A stretch of DNA of 64,000 nucleotides from Stenotrophomonas sp. WZN-1 (GTDB lineage: Bacteria; Pseudomonadota; Gammaproteobacteria; Xanthomonadales; Xanthomonadaceae): contig NZ_CP021768.1 of assembly GCF_002192255.1 (NCBI RefSeq), positions 3,552,001 through 3,616,000 of the forward strand, written 5' to 3'. Below the pieces are notes generated by a model, which was given only the letters and a program-made list of their open reading frames with translations, was not told the origin of the DNA and made no database searches. Positions 34,078-46,741 of the stretch are shown piece by piece (position 1 is the first letter of the stretch; each line of letters starts with the position of its first letter). The position numbers and the translations under genes are program-made.

Positions 34078-35078
34078 CGGCGACGCTCCGGCCACAGCCA
34101 GGCCAATGCGCCCAGCAGCAACGCCAGGCCCAACGGCCACGCATAGCGCTCCTCGCGCGGGCGCAGGCTCGGGCCCTTTGCGGCCACTGGCTCCAGGCGA
34201 TCAAGCTCGGCATAGATGCCGGCCAGCTGCGCGGTGTCCCGCGCACGGAAGAACTGGCCGCCGGTCATGCTGGCGATCTTCTTCAGGGTGGCCTCATCGA
34301 CCGGATCCTGGTCGGTGGAAATCGGAATGCCGAACAACCGCATGCTGCCATCGCCGCCAAACGCAACGGTGTGGATGCGCACGCCTTCGGCGCGCGCCAC
34401 TTCCGCGGCGCGCAGCGGTTCCAGCACACCGGCATTGCTGACACCATCGGTCAACAGGATCAGCACCCGCTGCCCCTCCGGCTGGCTGCGCAGGCGCTTC
34501 ACCGCCAGGCCGATGGCATCACCGATGGCGGTCTCGCGCCCGGCCAGGCCGACCACGCTGTCGCGCAGCTGGTCGCGCACGCTGGCCAGGTCCGCGGTCA
34601 GCGGCGTGAGCGTGTAGGCGCGGTCGCCGAAGATCAGCAGGCCGACGCGGTCGCCGGCACGACGATCAAGGAAGTCGGCCAGCACGGCCTTGGCTGCGGT
34701 AAGGCGATCCACGGCCTGGCCGCCCAGCACCATGTCGCCCTCGCCCATGCTGCCGGACACATCCATCGCCAGCATCATCTGCCGGCCCTGCTGCGGCGGC
34801 GTGACGGCTTCGCCCAGCTGCTGCGGTCGCGCCAACGCGATGCACAGCGCACACCAGCCCAGCCACAGCAGCAGCGTGCGCAACCACGACACGTCAACAC
34901 GGCCGCCACCAGACAGCGCTTCCAGTTCAGCAGCCGCATAAGGCACCCGCAGTGCGGCGCCCGGTTCTGCACGGCACTTCCACCAGTGCATCAGCAGCGG
35001 CAACGGCAGCGCCAGCAAAGCCAGCGGCCATGCCAGCTGCAGGTCCGGCCATGGCCAATAGGTCGTCCACAGGTTCAT
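34074..35078 (-). CDS. batA: BatA (VWA-domain protein)
   Basis: 334 residues from the ATG at 35078 (MNLWTTYWPWPDLQLAWPLALLALPLPLLMHWW). Two N-terminal helices (about 13-32, 60-80), then a VWA domain with an intact MIDAS DVSGSMGEGDMVLG (about 94), the T in TAIGDAIGLAVKRL (about 175) and LLTDGVSNAG (about 200). A C-terminal helix ends it (YAWPLGLALLLGALAWLWPERRR). Overlaps both the DUF4381 gene and batBC by four bases. The complete MIDAS contrasts with the altered one in BatB. Confidence 0.92.
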   Translation of the reverse strand: MNLWTTYWPWPDLQLAWPLALLALPLPLLMHWWKCRAEPGAALRVPYAAAELEALSGGGRVDVSWLRTLLLWLGWCALCIALARPQQLGEAVTPPQQGRQMMLAMDVSGSMGEGDMVLGGQAVDRLTAAKAVLADFLDRRAGDRVGLLIFGDRAYTLTPLTADLASVRDQLRDSVVGLAGRETAIGDAIGLAVKRLRSQPEGQRVLILLTDGVSNAGVLEPLRAAEVARAEGVRIHTVAFGGDGSMRLFGIPISTDQDPVDEATLKKIASMTGGQFFRARDTAQLAGIYAELDRLEPVAAKGPSLRPREERYAWPLGLALLLGALAWLWPERRR

Positions 35079-35524
35079 CGGCGGCGCTCCAGCAGCATCG
35101 CCAGATAGCGTTCGCGGGCCCAGCTGCGAACAGCGGCCACGTCGTTGCTGTCGACGCGCGGTCGATAGGCGCCTTCGGCCAGCAGGCTGCGACGTGCGGC
35201 GGGCAGCGTGCCCTGCGGGTCCACACGCTGCCACCAGGCGTCATCGCGCAGCGATTCACTGCCCGGCGCCGCATGACGCGCGGCCCGGCGCAGCAGCCCT
35301 GCGATCGCCGCCAGTTCTGCTGCAGCGTCGGTGGTGGCTGCCAGCTCCTGATCGAACAGCTGCAACCAGCGCTGGCGACGGCGGCGACGCTGCCACATCA
35401 CCACGGCGATCACCAGCAGCACCAGCACGACCGCTGCGCCGATCATCAGGTAACCGGGGGCGGGCGGCCACCATGACGGTGCCGGTGGCAGCTGCACATC
35501 GCGCAGCGGCAGAGCGGCGCTCAT
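35075..35524 (-). CDS. DUF4381 family protein
   Basis: 149-residue single-pass membrane protein. A short periplasmic N-terminus with LPLRDVQLPPAPSWWPPAPGYLMIG leads into a helix (about 25-43), a basic RRRRRQRW patch, and a helical cytoplasmic region with the pattern IAGLLRRAARHAAPGSESLRDDAWWQRVD. This is DUF4381, regularly located between DUF58 and batA in moxR operons. Overlaps neighbours by four bases on both sides. Confidence 0.87.
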   Translation of the reverse strand: MSAALPLRDVQLPPAPSWWPPAPGYLMIGAAVVLVLLVIAVVMWQRRRRRQRWLQLFDQELAATTDAAAELAAIAGLLRRAARHAAPGSESLRDDAWWQRVDPQGTLPAARRSLLAEGAYRPRVDSNDVAAVRSWARERYLAMLLERRR

Positions 35525-36450
35525 GCCGGCACCTCGGTCGGCGACGGCGCGAGCCAGGCGTCGCTGGGCGCATCGGAGGACAGCACCTGCACGTCGACGC
35601 GGCGCGCGCCGAGCTGGCGCCGCAGTTCCTGCAGCGGCTCGACAAAATGCGCCTGCCAGTGTGCCTGCACGTCGCTGCGGCGCAGGTCGAGGCCGATACG
35701 CTGCTGTGCGGTCTGGAACTGCAGCGCCGCCGAGGGGGGATGCAGCTCCAGTGGATCGACCAGCAGCACCAGGCTGAGGTCGTGATGCTGGGCCAGCGCG
35801 CTCCAGCGCGCCGGTGGAATACGGATGGCCTGCTGCGGATCGGCCAGCACCAGCATGCGTGCCCCGGGGCGCAGCACGCGACCGGCATGATCCAACGCGC
35901 GCTCCAGGCCCAGATCGTCGGCAGGCGGCTGTGCATACCAGCGGGTAAGCGCGTCGAGCACGCGCAACACGCCACGTGGGCCACCGGCAGGCGCGATCGG
36001 CGCTTCGCGGTCGCTGCCACGCAGCGCACCCACGCGATCACCACGGCGCTGCGCCGACCACGCGGCAACAGCACCGGCGCGTGCGGCCTGCACTGATTTG
36101 AAGCGCACGCGGGTGCCGAAGTACAGCGCCGGCGAGGTATCGGCCACGATCAGGCTGACCCGCTCGCGTTCGGCCTGGAACAGTTTGGTATGGGCGCGGC
36201 CGGTGCGTGCGGTCACGCGCCAATCGATGTGGCGCGCGTCGTCGCCAGCTACATATTCGCGCGACTCGGCGTATTCCATGCCGCGGCCGCGCAGTTGGGA
36301 CGGTGCCTGGCCCGCGTTGCCGGTGCGGCCACGGCGCGGCGGCGGCGGACGCTGTGCCAGCCGCCGTAGCGCGACCAGTTCGGCCAGCTGCGGGCGCAGC
36401 CCGTCACCTTCGAGCGCGGACGGTGCCTGTTCCAGGGATGGATCGGTCAT
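35521..36450 (-). CDS. DUF58 (VWA-like) protein of the Bat operon
   Basis: 309 residues. The DUF58 hallmark GRGMEYAESREYVAGDDARHIDWRVTARTGRAHTKLFQAERERVSLIVADTSPALYFGTRVRFKSVQAARA is at about 55-125. The MIDAS-like DTSPALYFG is within the VWA-like fold. Placed between the MoxR ATPase and DUF4381 genes; it is thought to be the partner that a MoxR ATPase acts upon. Its stop overlaps the DUF4381 start. Confidence 0.92.
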   Translation of the reverse strand: MTDPSLEQAPSALEGDGLRPQLAELVALRRLAQRPPPPRRGRTGNAGQAPSQLRGRGMEYAESREYVAGDDARHIDWRVTARTGRAHTKLFQAERERVSLIVADTSPALYFGTRVRFKSVQAARAGAVAAWSAQRRGDRVGALRGSDREAPIAPAGGPRGVLRVLDALTRWYAQPPADDLGLERALDHAGRVLRPGARMLVLADPQQAIRIPPARWSALAQHHDLSLVLLVDPLELHPPSAALQFQTAQQRIGLDLRRSDVQAHWQAHFVEPLQELRRQLGARRVDVQVLSSDAPSDAWLAPSPTEVPA

Positions 36451-36458
36451 GCGCAGGC

Positions 36459-37484
36459 TCAGGGTGCCGGCACCCGGGCCAGCAGCTCCTGCACCAGGCG
36501 CTCGCCGTCCCAGCCCTCGGCGGTGGCTTCATAGCTGGGCAGCACGCGATGGCGCAGCACGTCGGCGGCGACCGCACGCACGTCATCGGGGGTGACGAAG
36601 TCGCGGCCGGCCAGCCAGGCGCGCGCACGTGCGCAGCGTTCCAGTGCGATGGAGCCACGCGGGCTGGCACCCCAGGCGATGCGGCGGCCGAGGCCGGCGT
36701 CATAGCGCGACGGGTCGCGCGAGGCCAGCACCAGTTCGATCAGGTACCGCTCCAGCGCCGGAGCCATGTGCAGGTCCAGCACTTCGCGGCGGGCATCGAA
36801 CACGTCCTGCATCGGCATCTTGTCCGGCGCCGGCGCGGCCTCGCCCAACGCGCCACGGGCGCGCTCGCGGGCCAGCCGCAGGATTTCCGATTCGGCCGCC
36901 TGGTCCGGGTAGCCGATGCGCACATGCATCAGGAAGCGGTCCAGCTGCGCTTCCGGCAGCGGGAAAGTGCCTTCCTGCTCGATCGGGTTCTGCGTGGCCA
37001 TCACCAGGAACAGCGGCGGCAGCGCATAGGTGTGGCGGCCAACGGTGACCTGGCGCTCGCCCATGGCCTCCAGCAGCGCCGACTGCACCTTGGCCGGTGC
37101 ACGGTTGATCTCGTCGGCCAGCAGGATCGGGTGGAAGATCGGGCCAGGCACGAACTCGAATCGGCCTTCCTGCGGGCGCCAGATCTCGGTGCCGGTCAAG
37201 TCGGCCGGCAGCAGGTCGGGGGTGAACTGCACACGGGCAAAGTCTGCTTCCAGGCGCGAGGCCAGTGCACGGATCGCCGTGGTCTTGGCCAGGCCCGGCG
37301 CGCCCTCCACCAGCAGGTGGCCGTCGGCCAGCAGCGCGATCAGCAGGCGTTCGACCAGTGCCGCCTGGCCGACGATCTCGGTCGACAACGCATCGCGCAA
37401 CTGGGTGAACGCCGCATGCAGGCGGGAAGTGGTCGGCGCGGGCGGCGGCGAGACGGTTTCGGGCATCGGCGGTGGCAGGTTCAT
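36459..37484 (-). CDS. moxR: MoxR family AAA+ ATPase
   Basis: 341 residues. Start at the ATG at 37484 (MNLPPPMPETVSPPP); the frame is open to 37634 but the added part lacks family homology. Walker A-like LVEGAPGLAKTTAIR (about 62), Walker B LLADEINRAPAKVQSALLEAMGERQV (about 120), sensor VMATQNPIEQEGTFPLPEAQLDRF (about 155) and the sensor-2 helix SPRGSIALERCARA (about 275). MoxR ATPases are chaperone-like and pair with VWA proteins, as the rest of this operon shows. First gene of a six-gene, seven-function operon; eight bases separate it from DUF58. Confidence 0.94.
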   Translation of the reverse strand: MNLPPPMPETVSPPPAPTTSRLHAAFTQLRDALSTEIVGQAALVERLLIALLADGHLLVEGAPGLAKTTAIRALASRLEADFARVQFTPDLLPADLTGTEIWRPQEGRFEFVPGPIFHPILLADEINRAPAKVQSALLEAMGERQVTVGRHTYALPPLFLVMATQNPIEQEGTFPLPEAQLDRFLMHVRIGYPDQAAESEILRLARERARGALGEAAPAPDKMPMQDVFDARREVLDLHMAPALERYLIELVLASRDPSRYDAGLGRRIAWGASPRGSIALERCARARAWLAGRDFVTPDDVRAVAADVLRHRVLPSYEATAEGWDGERLVQELLARVPAP

Positions 37485-37623
37485 GGGGGCCTTTGACCGG
37501 CGCAGGATGGCACGGGTTCCCGACATCATCGCAGGGTGCCTTGCGATTGGCATCAAGATCGGCTGAACAGCCATCCGCGCAGGGCGTAGATCTGCTTCGT
37601 GCATGCCGCCAGCCCAAACGGAA

Positions 37624-37646
37624 AAGGGCCGCACGGGGCGGCCCTT
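37624..37646 (-). terminator. intrinsic terminator of pilMNOPQ
   Basis: Hairpin AAGGGCCGC/GCGGCCCTT with a TTCCGTTTG tail on the minus strand, 25 bp after the pilQ stop codon. The remainder of 37485-37670 is the moxR promoter region. Confidence 0.75.
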
Positions 37647-37670
37647 CTTCGAAGACTTCGGTGCGTTGCC

Positions 37671-39644
37671 TCAGTTCTGCTTGGCCACGCGCAGCACCTT
37701 CGGGGTGACGAACACCAGCAGCTCGGCCTTGTCCTTGTTGCGACCGCGCTTCTTGAACAGGTTGCCCAGGAACGGCACGTCGCCCAGGAACGGCACCTTG
37801 CTGATGCTGTTGCGATCGGTGAACTCGTAGACGCCACCGATCACCACGGTCTGCCCATCCTCGACCAGCACCGCGGTGTTGACTTCGCGTCGGTTGATCG
37901 ACGGCACGGTGCCGTAGCCCTCCAGCTGGATCAGCTGGTCGACTTCGTCCTTCTTCACCTGCATGTTGAGGAACACGCGGTTGTCGTTGGTGATGGTCGG
38001 GGTGACCTTCAGCTCCAACACCACTTCCTTGAACTGCACGTTCGGCGTCGCCACGCCGCCCGCGGTACCACCGCTGATGGTGACGTAACCGATCTCCTTG
38101 CCCTGCTTGATCATCGCTTCGCGCTGGTTGGTGGTGACCACGCGCGGGTTGGAGATCACCTCGCCTCGCGACTCCTGCTGCATGGCCGACAGCTCCACGT
38201 CCAGCAGGTAACCGGCATTGAGGATCGACAGCGCCAGCGAACCCGGGTTGCTGGCGGCGGCCACCGGCAGGTTCCAGTTCAGGCCACGGGTGATCGCCGA
38301 ACCGGACTTCACCGGCGGCGGGCCGACCCGGCCACCGGCTTCCCAGTCACGCTCGGCCTTGGCATTGGCCAGGTCGGTTGCGACCTGCGACTTGCGGGTC
38401 TCGGCATTGGCATCCAGGCTGCCGCTGAAGTACACGTTGTCACGGCTGCCGCTGACACCGAACTTCGCGCCCAGCTCGCGGGCGAAGGTATCGGTGGCGA
38501 TGACGATGCGGCTTTCGATCAGCACCTGGTCGACCGGGCGGTCGATCACGTTGATCAGCTCGCGCATGCGCGCGATCTTCTTCGGGATGTCGCTGATCAT
38601 CAGCGTGTTGGTGCGCTCGTCGGCCACGATGCGACCACGCGAGGACAGGAAGCCACTGTCTTCCTGCGAGGAACCACCACCACCGCCACCACTGCCACCA
38701 CCACCGCCGCCGCCGCCGATGCCCTTGGCCTCGGTCAGCGCTTTGAAGATCTGCGTGGCGCTGTGGTAGTTGATCTGGATGTAGTCGGTCTGCAGGTCTT
38801 CGCGGTTCTCGATGGCGATGCGCGCGTCTTCCTTTTCCTGCTCGAACTTGGCCAGTTCAGCCTGCGGCGCCACCCAGATCACGCTGCCGTCGCGACGCTT
38901 GTCCAGGCCCTTGGCGCGCAGGACGATGTCCAGCGCCTGGTCCCACGGCACATTGACCAGGCGCAGGGTCACGTTGCCCTGCACCGAGTCGGACGCCACC
39001 ACGTTCAGGTTGGACTCCTCGGCGATCAACTGCAGCACGGTGCGCACCGGCACGTCCTGGAAGTTGAAGGTCACCGGCTTGCCGGTGAAGCCGCGCTGGC
39101 CGACGGCCTTGGCCGCCTGGGTGACGCTGCCGGCGGTGACCGCACCCACGGCGGCCTGGGCCTGCCGCGGGCTGATCTCGACCACGTACTCGTTGCCGCT
39201 CTGGTAGGCCAGCGATTCCACGGCGCCGCCAGTGCTCAGCACCAGCTGGGTGCCGGCACCGGACGGCTTGGCGTCGATGCGCTGTACCGGCGTGGCGAAG
39301 TCGGTGACGTTCATCGGCTTCTGCAGGTTGGCCGGCAGCCGGGCATTGCCGACGTCGACCACCACGCTGTTGCCCTGCGTGCGCAGGTCAGGGATCGCGC
39401 CCTGCCCGTCGAACTGCACGATCAGGCGCCCGGCGCCGTCATCGCCACGCTTGAAATCGATCTTGGCCACCGACAGGCCGGCCGGCGCGGCGGCCGGTGC
39501 CACGGTGGCGCCCACCGGCTTTTCCGCCGGTGCGGCGGCCAGCGCCGGAGCGCAGGCCAGCATCAGCGCGACTCCCAGCGCGCTGACACGGTTCAAGGTA
39601 GAGCGCCGGATGGGACGCAGCCCCTTGGCTTGGTGAAAGGTCAT
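37671..39644 (-). CDS. pilQ: type IV pilus secretin PilQ
   Basis: Outer-membrane ring through which the type IV pilus passes; 657 residues. Sec signal (cut around PALAAA), two AMIN domains (about 55-230), N0/N1 (about 245-375) containing VTFNFQDVPVRTVLQLIAEESNLNVVASDSVQGNVTLRLVNVPWDQALDIVLRAKGL, then the secretin core (about 390-650) with VISNPRVVTTNQREAMIKQGKEIGYVTIS and the C-terminal PFLGDVPFLGNLFKKRG. Between residues about 309 and 325 is a Gly/Ser tract encoded by a GCC-rich trinucleotide run. Last gene of pilMNOPQ. Confidence 0.96.
   Translation of the reverse strand: MTFHQAKGLRPIRRSTLNRVSALGVALMLACAPALAAAPAEKPVGATVAPAAAPAGLSVAKIDFKRGDDGAGRLIVQFDGQGAIPDLRTQGNSVVVDVGNARLPANLQKPMNVTDFATPVQRIDAKPSGAGTQLVLSTGGAVESLAYQSGNEYVVEISPRQAQAAVGAVTAGSVTQAAKAVGQRGFTGKPVTFNFQDVPVRTVLQLIAEESNLNVVASDSVQGNVTLRLVNVPWDQALDIVLRAKGLDKRRDGSVIWVAPQAELAKFEQEKEDARIAIENREDLQTDYIQINYHSATQIFKALTEAKGIGGGGGGGGSGGGGGGSSQEDSGFLSSRGRIVADERTNTLMISDIPKKIARMRELINVIDRPVDQVLIESRIVIATDTFARELGAKFGVSGSRDNVYFSGSLDANAETRKSQVATDLANAKAERDWEAGGRVGPPPVKSGSAITRGLNWNLPVAAASNPGSLALSILNAGYLLDVELSAMQQESRGEVISNPRVVTTNQREAMIKQGKEIGYVTISGGTAGGVATPNVQFKEVVLELKVTPTITNDNRVFLNMQVKKDEVDQLIQLEGYGTVPSINRREVNTAVLVEDGQTVVIGGVYEFTDRNSISKVPFLGDVPFLGNLFKKRGRNKDKAELLVFVTPKVLRVAKQN
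38674..38718. repeat. trinucleotide microsatellite inside pilQ
   Basis: A run of CCA/CCG triplets, with one change to ACT, encodes a Gly-rich tract (GGGGGGGGSGGGGGGSS). Because the unit is three bases, copy-number change would lengthen or shorten the linker without breaking the frame. Confidence 0.75.
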
Positions 39645-39665
39645 CGTGCTATCCCCAGTAAACGA

Positions 39666-40199
39666 TCATTGATCTTCAAGCGAGAGCGTTGCCGGCCGTT
39701 CCAGCCAGCCACCCGCGCCATCCGGCACCAGTTCGATCAGCTCCACGCGGTCTTCGAAGACCGCCGTGACCCGCCCGTCGCTCTGCCCCAGGTAACCGCC
39801 CGGGCGAACCCGGTAGGTGACCTTGTCCGGCCCCATCACCAGCGCCACGGTGCCTGCACCGGTGCCGATGGTGCCGACCATGTCCAGCGCATCCAGCGGG
39901 AAGCCTTCCAACGGCTCCTTGCGCCGGTTCGGGTCCGGTCGCAATCCGCCATTCCCCTGCTGCGGATTGGTCCAGGCATCGGTGAACGGATCGCGCATGC
40001 CCTGCGCGGAGTATTCAAAGGTCTCGAACTGCTGCATCACCGGCAGCGGCTCCAGCGGTTGCGCCGGTCGCGCACGCTCGCCTTCCACCCACTTCTCAAG
40101 GTTCGGTGCGTCGCCGGGCGTGCTGGTCACGCCACGGCCGCAACCGGCCAGCAGCAGCACAGCCAGCACCATCGCACCACGTACGGTCTGCGCGCGCAT
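39666..40199 (-). CDS. pilP: type IV pilus lipoprotein PilP
   Basis: 177 residues from the ATG at 40199; a GTG at 40202 would add one residue. Lipoprotein signal ending LAVLLLAGC (Cys20). PilP bridges PilN/PilO and PilQ; characteristic segments are the acidic/Pro-rich linker MQQFETFEYSAQGMRDPFTDA and the beta domain GKPLEGFPLDALDMVGTIG-like region (here EPLEGFPLDALDMVGTIGTGAGTVALVMGPDKVTYRVRPGGYLGQSDGRV). The start codon shares one base with the pilO stop. Confidence 0.94.
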   Translation of the reverse strand: MRAQTVRGAMVLAVLLLAGCGRGVTSTPGDAPNLEKWVEGERARPAQPLEPLPVMQQFETFEYSAQGMRDPFTDAWTNPQQGNGGLRPDPNRRKEPLEGFPLDALDMVGTIGTGAGTVALVMGPDKVTYRVRPGGYLGQSDGRVTAVFEDRVELIELVPDGAGGWLERPATLSLEDQ

Positions 40200-40855
40200 C
40201 ACTTCTTGCCCTCCTTGCCAGCGTCGGCCGCCTGCTGCGCCTGCACCTCGGTCTCGTCCAGGTAGCGGTAGGTCTTGACCGTACCGGACAGTTCCAGTGC
40301 ACCGCTGCGGACGTTGCCGCCGCTCTTTTCCTTGGGCTTGAGGTTGATGTCATGCATGGTCAGGATCACCACCCGCGGCAGCGAGGCCACGCCACTGACG
40401 AACGCACCGAACTGGTGGTAACTGCCCACCATGCGCAGCTTGATCGGCTTCTCGGCGTAGAACTCCTTGATCTGCTCCTGCTCCGGCTCGAACAGCTCGT
40501 TGGTCAGGCCGCTGGACAGCGCGGTCTGCGAGATGTCGATGATCAGGTCGGGCATTTCGGTCTTGCTCGGCAGCTGCCGCAGCATCTGCTGCAGCACCTG
40601 CTCCATCTGCGCCAGCTGCTGCTTCAGCGGCCCCAGGTTCACCGCGCGTTCCTGCTGCTTGGTGAACTCGGTGCGCAGCTCGGTTTCCTTCGATTCCAGG
40701 CCGGCCAGTTCCTCGCGCTTGCCGCTGATCAGCAGCATCCACGCCACGAACATGATGACCAGTGCCAGCAACGAGCAGAAGACGATCTTGGCCTTCTGCG
40801 GCCAGTTGCCGATGTCGTTGAAATCCAGGTTCTTGATGTCGATCTTCTGGCTCAT
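40199..40855 (-). CDS. pilO: type IV pilus assembly protein PilO
   Basis: 218-residue inner-membrane protein. Single helix (about 22-42), a coiled coil (about 50-95: LESKETELRTEFTKQQERAVNLGPLKQQLAQMEQVLQQMLRQLPSKTEMPDLIIDIS) and a ferredoxin-like domain. PilO pairs with PilN in the alignment complex. Overlaps both neighbours. Confidence 0.95.
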   Translation of the reverse strand: MSQKIDIKNLDFNDIGNWPQKAKIVFCSLLALVIMFVAWMLLISGKREELAGLESKETELRTEFTKQQERAVNLGPLKQQLAQMEQVLQQMLRQLPSKTEMPDLIIDISQTALSSGLTNELFEPEQEQIKEFYAEKPIKLRMVGSYHQFGAFVSGVASLPRVVILTMHDINLKPKEKSGGNVRSGALELSGTVKTYRYLDETEVQAQQAADAGKEGKK

Positions 40856-41735
40856 GCGCGGTCCCCCTGCAGCAGCGCATTGAAGGCCTGCGGCGGCTGC
40901 GCCAGGCGGCTGCCCTCAGGCTTCGGGGCAGGTGCTGGGGCCGGCGCGGCGGCCGGTGCGGCCGGCTGGTTGGGCTTGGCCGGAGTGGCCGACGGTGCAG
41001 CGGCCGGTGCGGCGGGAGCCGCTGCCGGCTGGCCTGCTGCCGGAGCCGCAGGCGTCGCGGCATCCGGACCTGCGGCCAACGGAGCCACCGGTGCCGGCGC
41101 AGCCGTCGCCACCGAGCCATCGGCGTTCAGGCCCGGCGTCGCCGAAACCTCTTCGCTCTGTGCCGGCAGCTTCACCTTGACCACGAACACATACGGCAGC
41201 GCCTTGATGTCGGCCAGCGGGCCGGCCTTGCCGTCCTTGTCCTTCTCCGGGTCACGCGCTTCGATGATCGACAGCTCCGGGTTGGTCATCCAGCCGGACG
41301 TTTCCAGGTTGCGCATGTAGGCCGAAACGCGGGCGTTGGACTGGGTGCGGCCTTCCAGCGTCAGCACATCCCCTTCCTGCTTCAGCGCGGTCAGCACCAC
41401 ACCATCGGGGATGGTGCGCACCAGCGCGTCGAACAGGTGGACCATCTGCGAGCGCTTGGCCTGCAGTTCCTCGATCACCTTCTTGCGGGCCAGCAGGCGT
41501 TCCTTCTGCGCGTCGAGGCGGTCGATCTCCTTGTTCTGTTCCTTGACCTTCTCGATCTCGGCTTCCAGATAGGCGTTGCGGTCCATCTGGCCGCTCACCT
41601 GACGGTCGTAATAGAACCAGATCATCAGCGACAACAGCAGGCCACCGACAGCGGCCATGCCCAGCATTGCGTAGAACTCGCGCTGGCGTTGCTTGCGCCG
41701 CTCGGCGCGCCAGGGCAATAGATTGATGCGTGCCA

Positions 41736-41736
<1 letters not shown>
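40852..41736 (-). CDS. pilN: type IV pilus assembly protein PilN with Ala/Pro-rich tail
   Basis: 294 residues. Starts MARINLLPWRAERRKQRQREFYAML, the segment bound by PilM; helix about 23-44; coiled coil about 50-95; then the ferredoxin-like domain with SGWMTNPELSIIEARDPE. Normal PilN ends at about 200. Here residues about 200-285 form an Ala/Pro-rich tail (for example GPDAATPAAPAAGQPAAAPAAPAAAPSATPAKPNQPAAPAAAPAPAP) followed by a short GSRLAQPPQAFNALLQGDRA end. Overlaps pilM by one base and pilO by four. Confidence 0.94.
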
Positions 41737-45960
<4,224 letters not shown>

Positions 45961-46605
45961 ATGCATCGCGCCCGTCAGCATGCTGCCAGCCAGACCCGCG
46001 AGCGGCGCCACCGCCTCGCCCACGAAGCCGCCCGCCTGATGGCCGAAGGCGGCATCCGCGACTACCACCAGGCCAAGTTGAAGGCCGCCAGCCGGCTCGG
46101 CATCCACGATGATGCCTCCCTTCCCCGCAATACCGAGATCGAGGACGCCCTGCGCGAGTACCAGCGGCTGTTCTCCGGGCCCCAGCATGGCAACGAACTG
46201 CAGCGCCGCCGCGAAGCCGCGATGCGCGCGCTGGAGTTCCTGCACGGCTTCGCCCCGCGCCTGGCCGGTCCCGTGCTGGACGGCACCGCCGACGCCAACA
46301 GCCCCGTGCAGCTGCACCTGCACAGCGACGACCCGGAGGCCGTGCACCGCTTCCTGGACGAACACGGCATTCCTGCCGAGTCGCGGACGCGCCGCCTGCG
46401 CATGGACCGCGAACGCTGCCTGGACGTGCCGGTGTGGGTGTTCAGTGCCGAAGAGCTGACCTTCGACCTCGCCGTGCTGCCCTACGACGCCCTGCGCCAG
46501 GCGCCGCTGTCACCGGTGGATGAGAAGCCGATGCGGCGCGCGTCGGTGGCGCAGCTGCGGCAGGTGCTGGCCGAAGCGGAGATCACCGCGTACATCGGCG
46601 GGTGA
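45961..46605 (+). CDS. conserved hypothetical protein, possible nucleotidyltransferase fold
   Basis: 214 residues, start at the ATG at 45961 with a CAGGGAG ribosome-binding site; upstream codons in the frame belong to the repeat array. Basic, helical N-terminus (RARQHAASQTRERRHRLAHEAARLMAEGGIRDYHQAKLKAASRLG), a helix pair (about 60-90), then a beta-alpha domain with LAGPVLDGTADANSPVQLHLHSDDPEAVHRFLDEHGIPAESRTRRL and WVFSAEELTFDLAVLPYDALRQAPLSPVDEKPMRRAS. The G-T-A-x-x-x-S-P-V-x-L-H-L pattern recalls nucleotidyltransferases, but I cannot prove it. Function unknown. No operon partner. Confidence 0.7.
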   Translation: MHRARQHAASQTRERRHRLAHEAARLMAEGGIRDYHQAKLKAASRLGIHDDASLPRNTEIEDALREYQRLFSGPQHGNELQRRREAAMRALEFLHGFAPRLAGPVLDGTADANSPVQLHLHSDDPEAVHRFLDEHGIPAESRTRRLRMDRERCLDVPVWVFSAEELTFDLAVLPYDALRQAPLSPVDEKPMRRASVAQLRQVLAEAEITAYIGG

Positions 46606-46619
46606 CGGTAGCTACGGTC

Positions 46620-46695
46620 TCTTGGTGGGTGCGGACCGTTGGTCCGCGCTCGCCTTTGGTAGGTGCGGACCGTTGGTCCGCACGGTCCTTCAGGC
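46620..46695. repeat. two direct SMAG-like units
   Basis: GGTGGGTGCGGACCGTTGGT/CCGC and GGTAGGTGCGGACCGTTGGT/CCGCAC stand in direct repeat, 39 bp apart, between the hypothetical gene and the unknown membrane protein gene (convergent). Each has a GCGGACC/GGTCCGC stem and a G-G-T-(G/A)-G-G head. Confidence 0.75.
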
Positions 46696-46741
46696 GTCCG
46701 GATACCTGACCGAAGAGCAGTCGAGCCTGGCTCAAGCCCGC

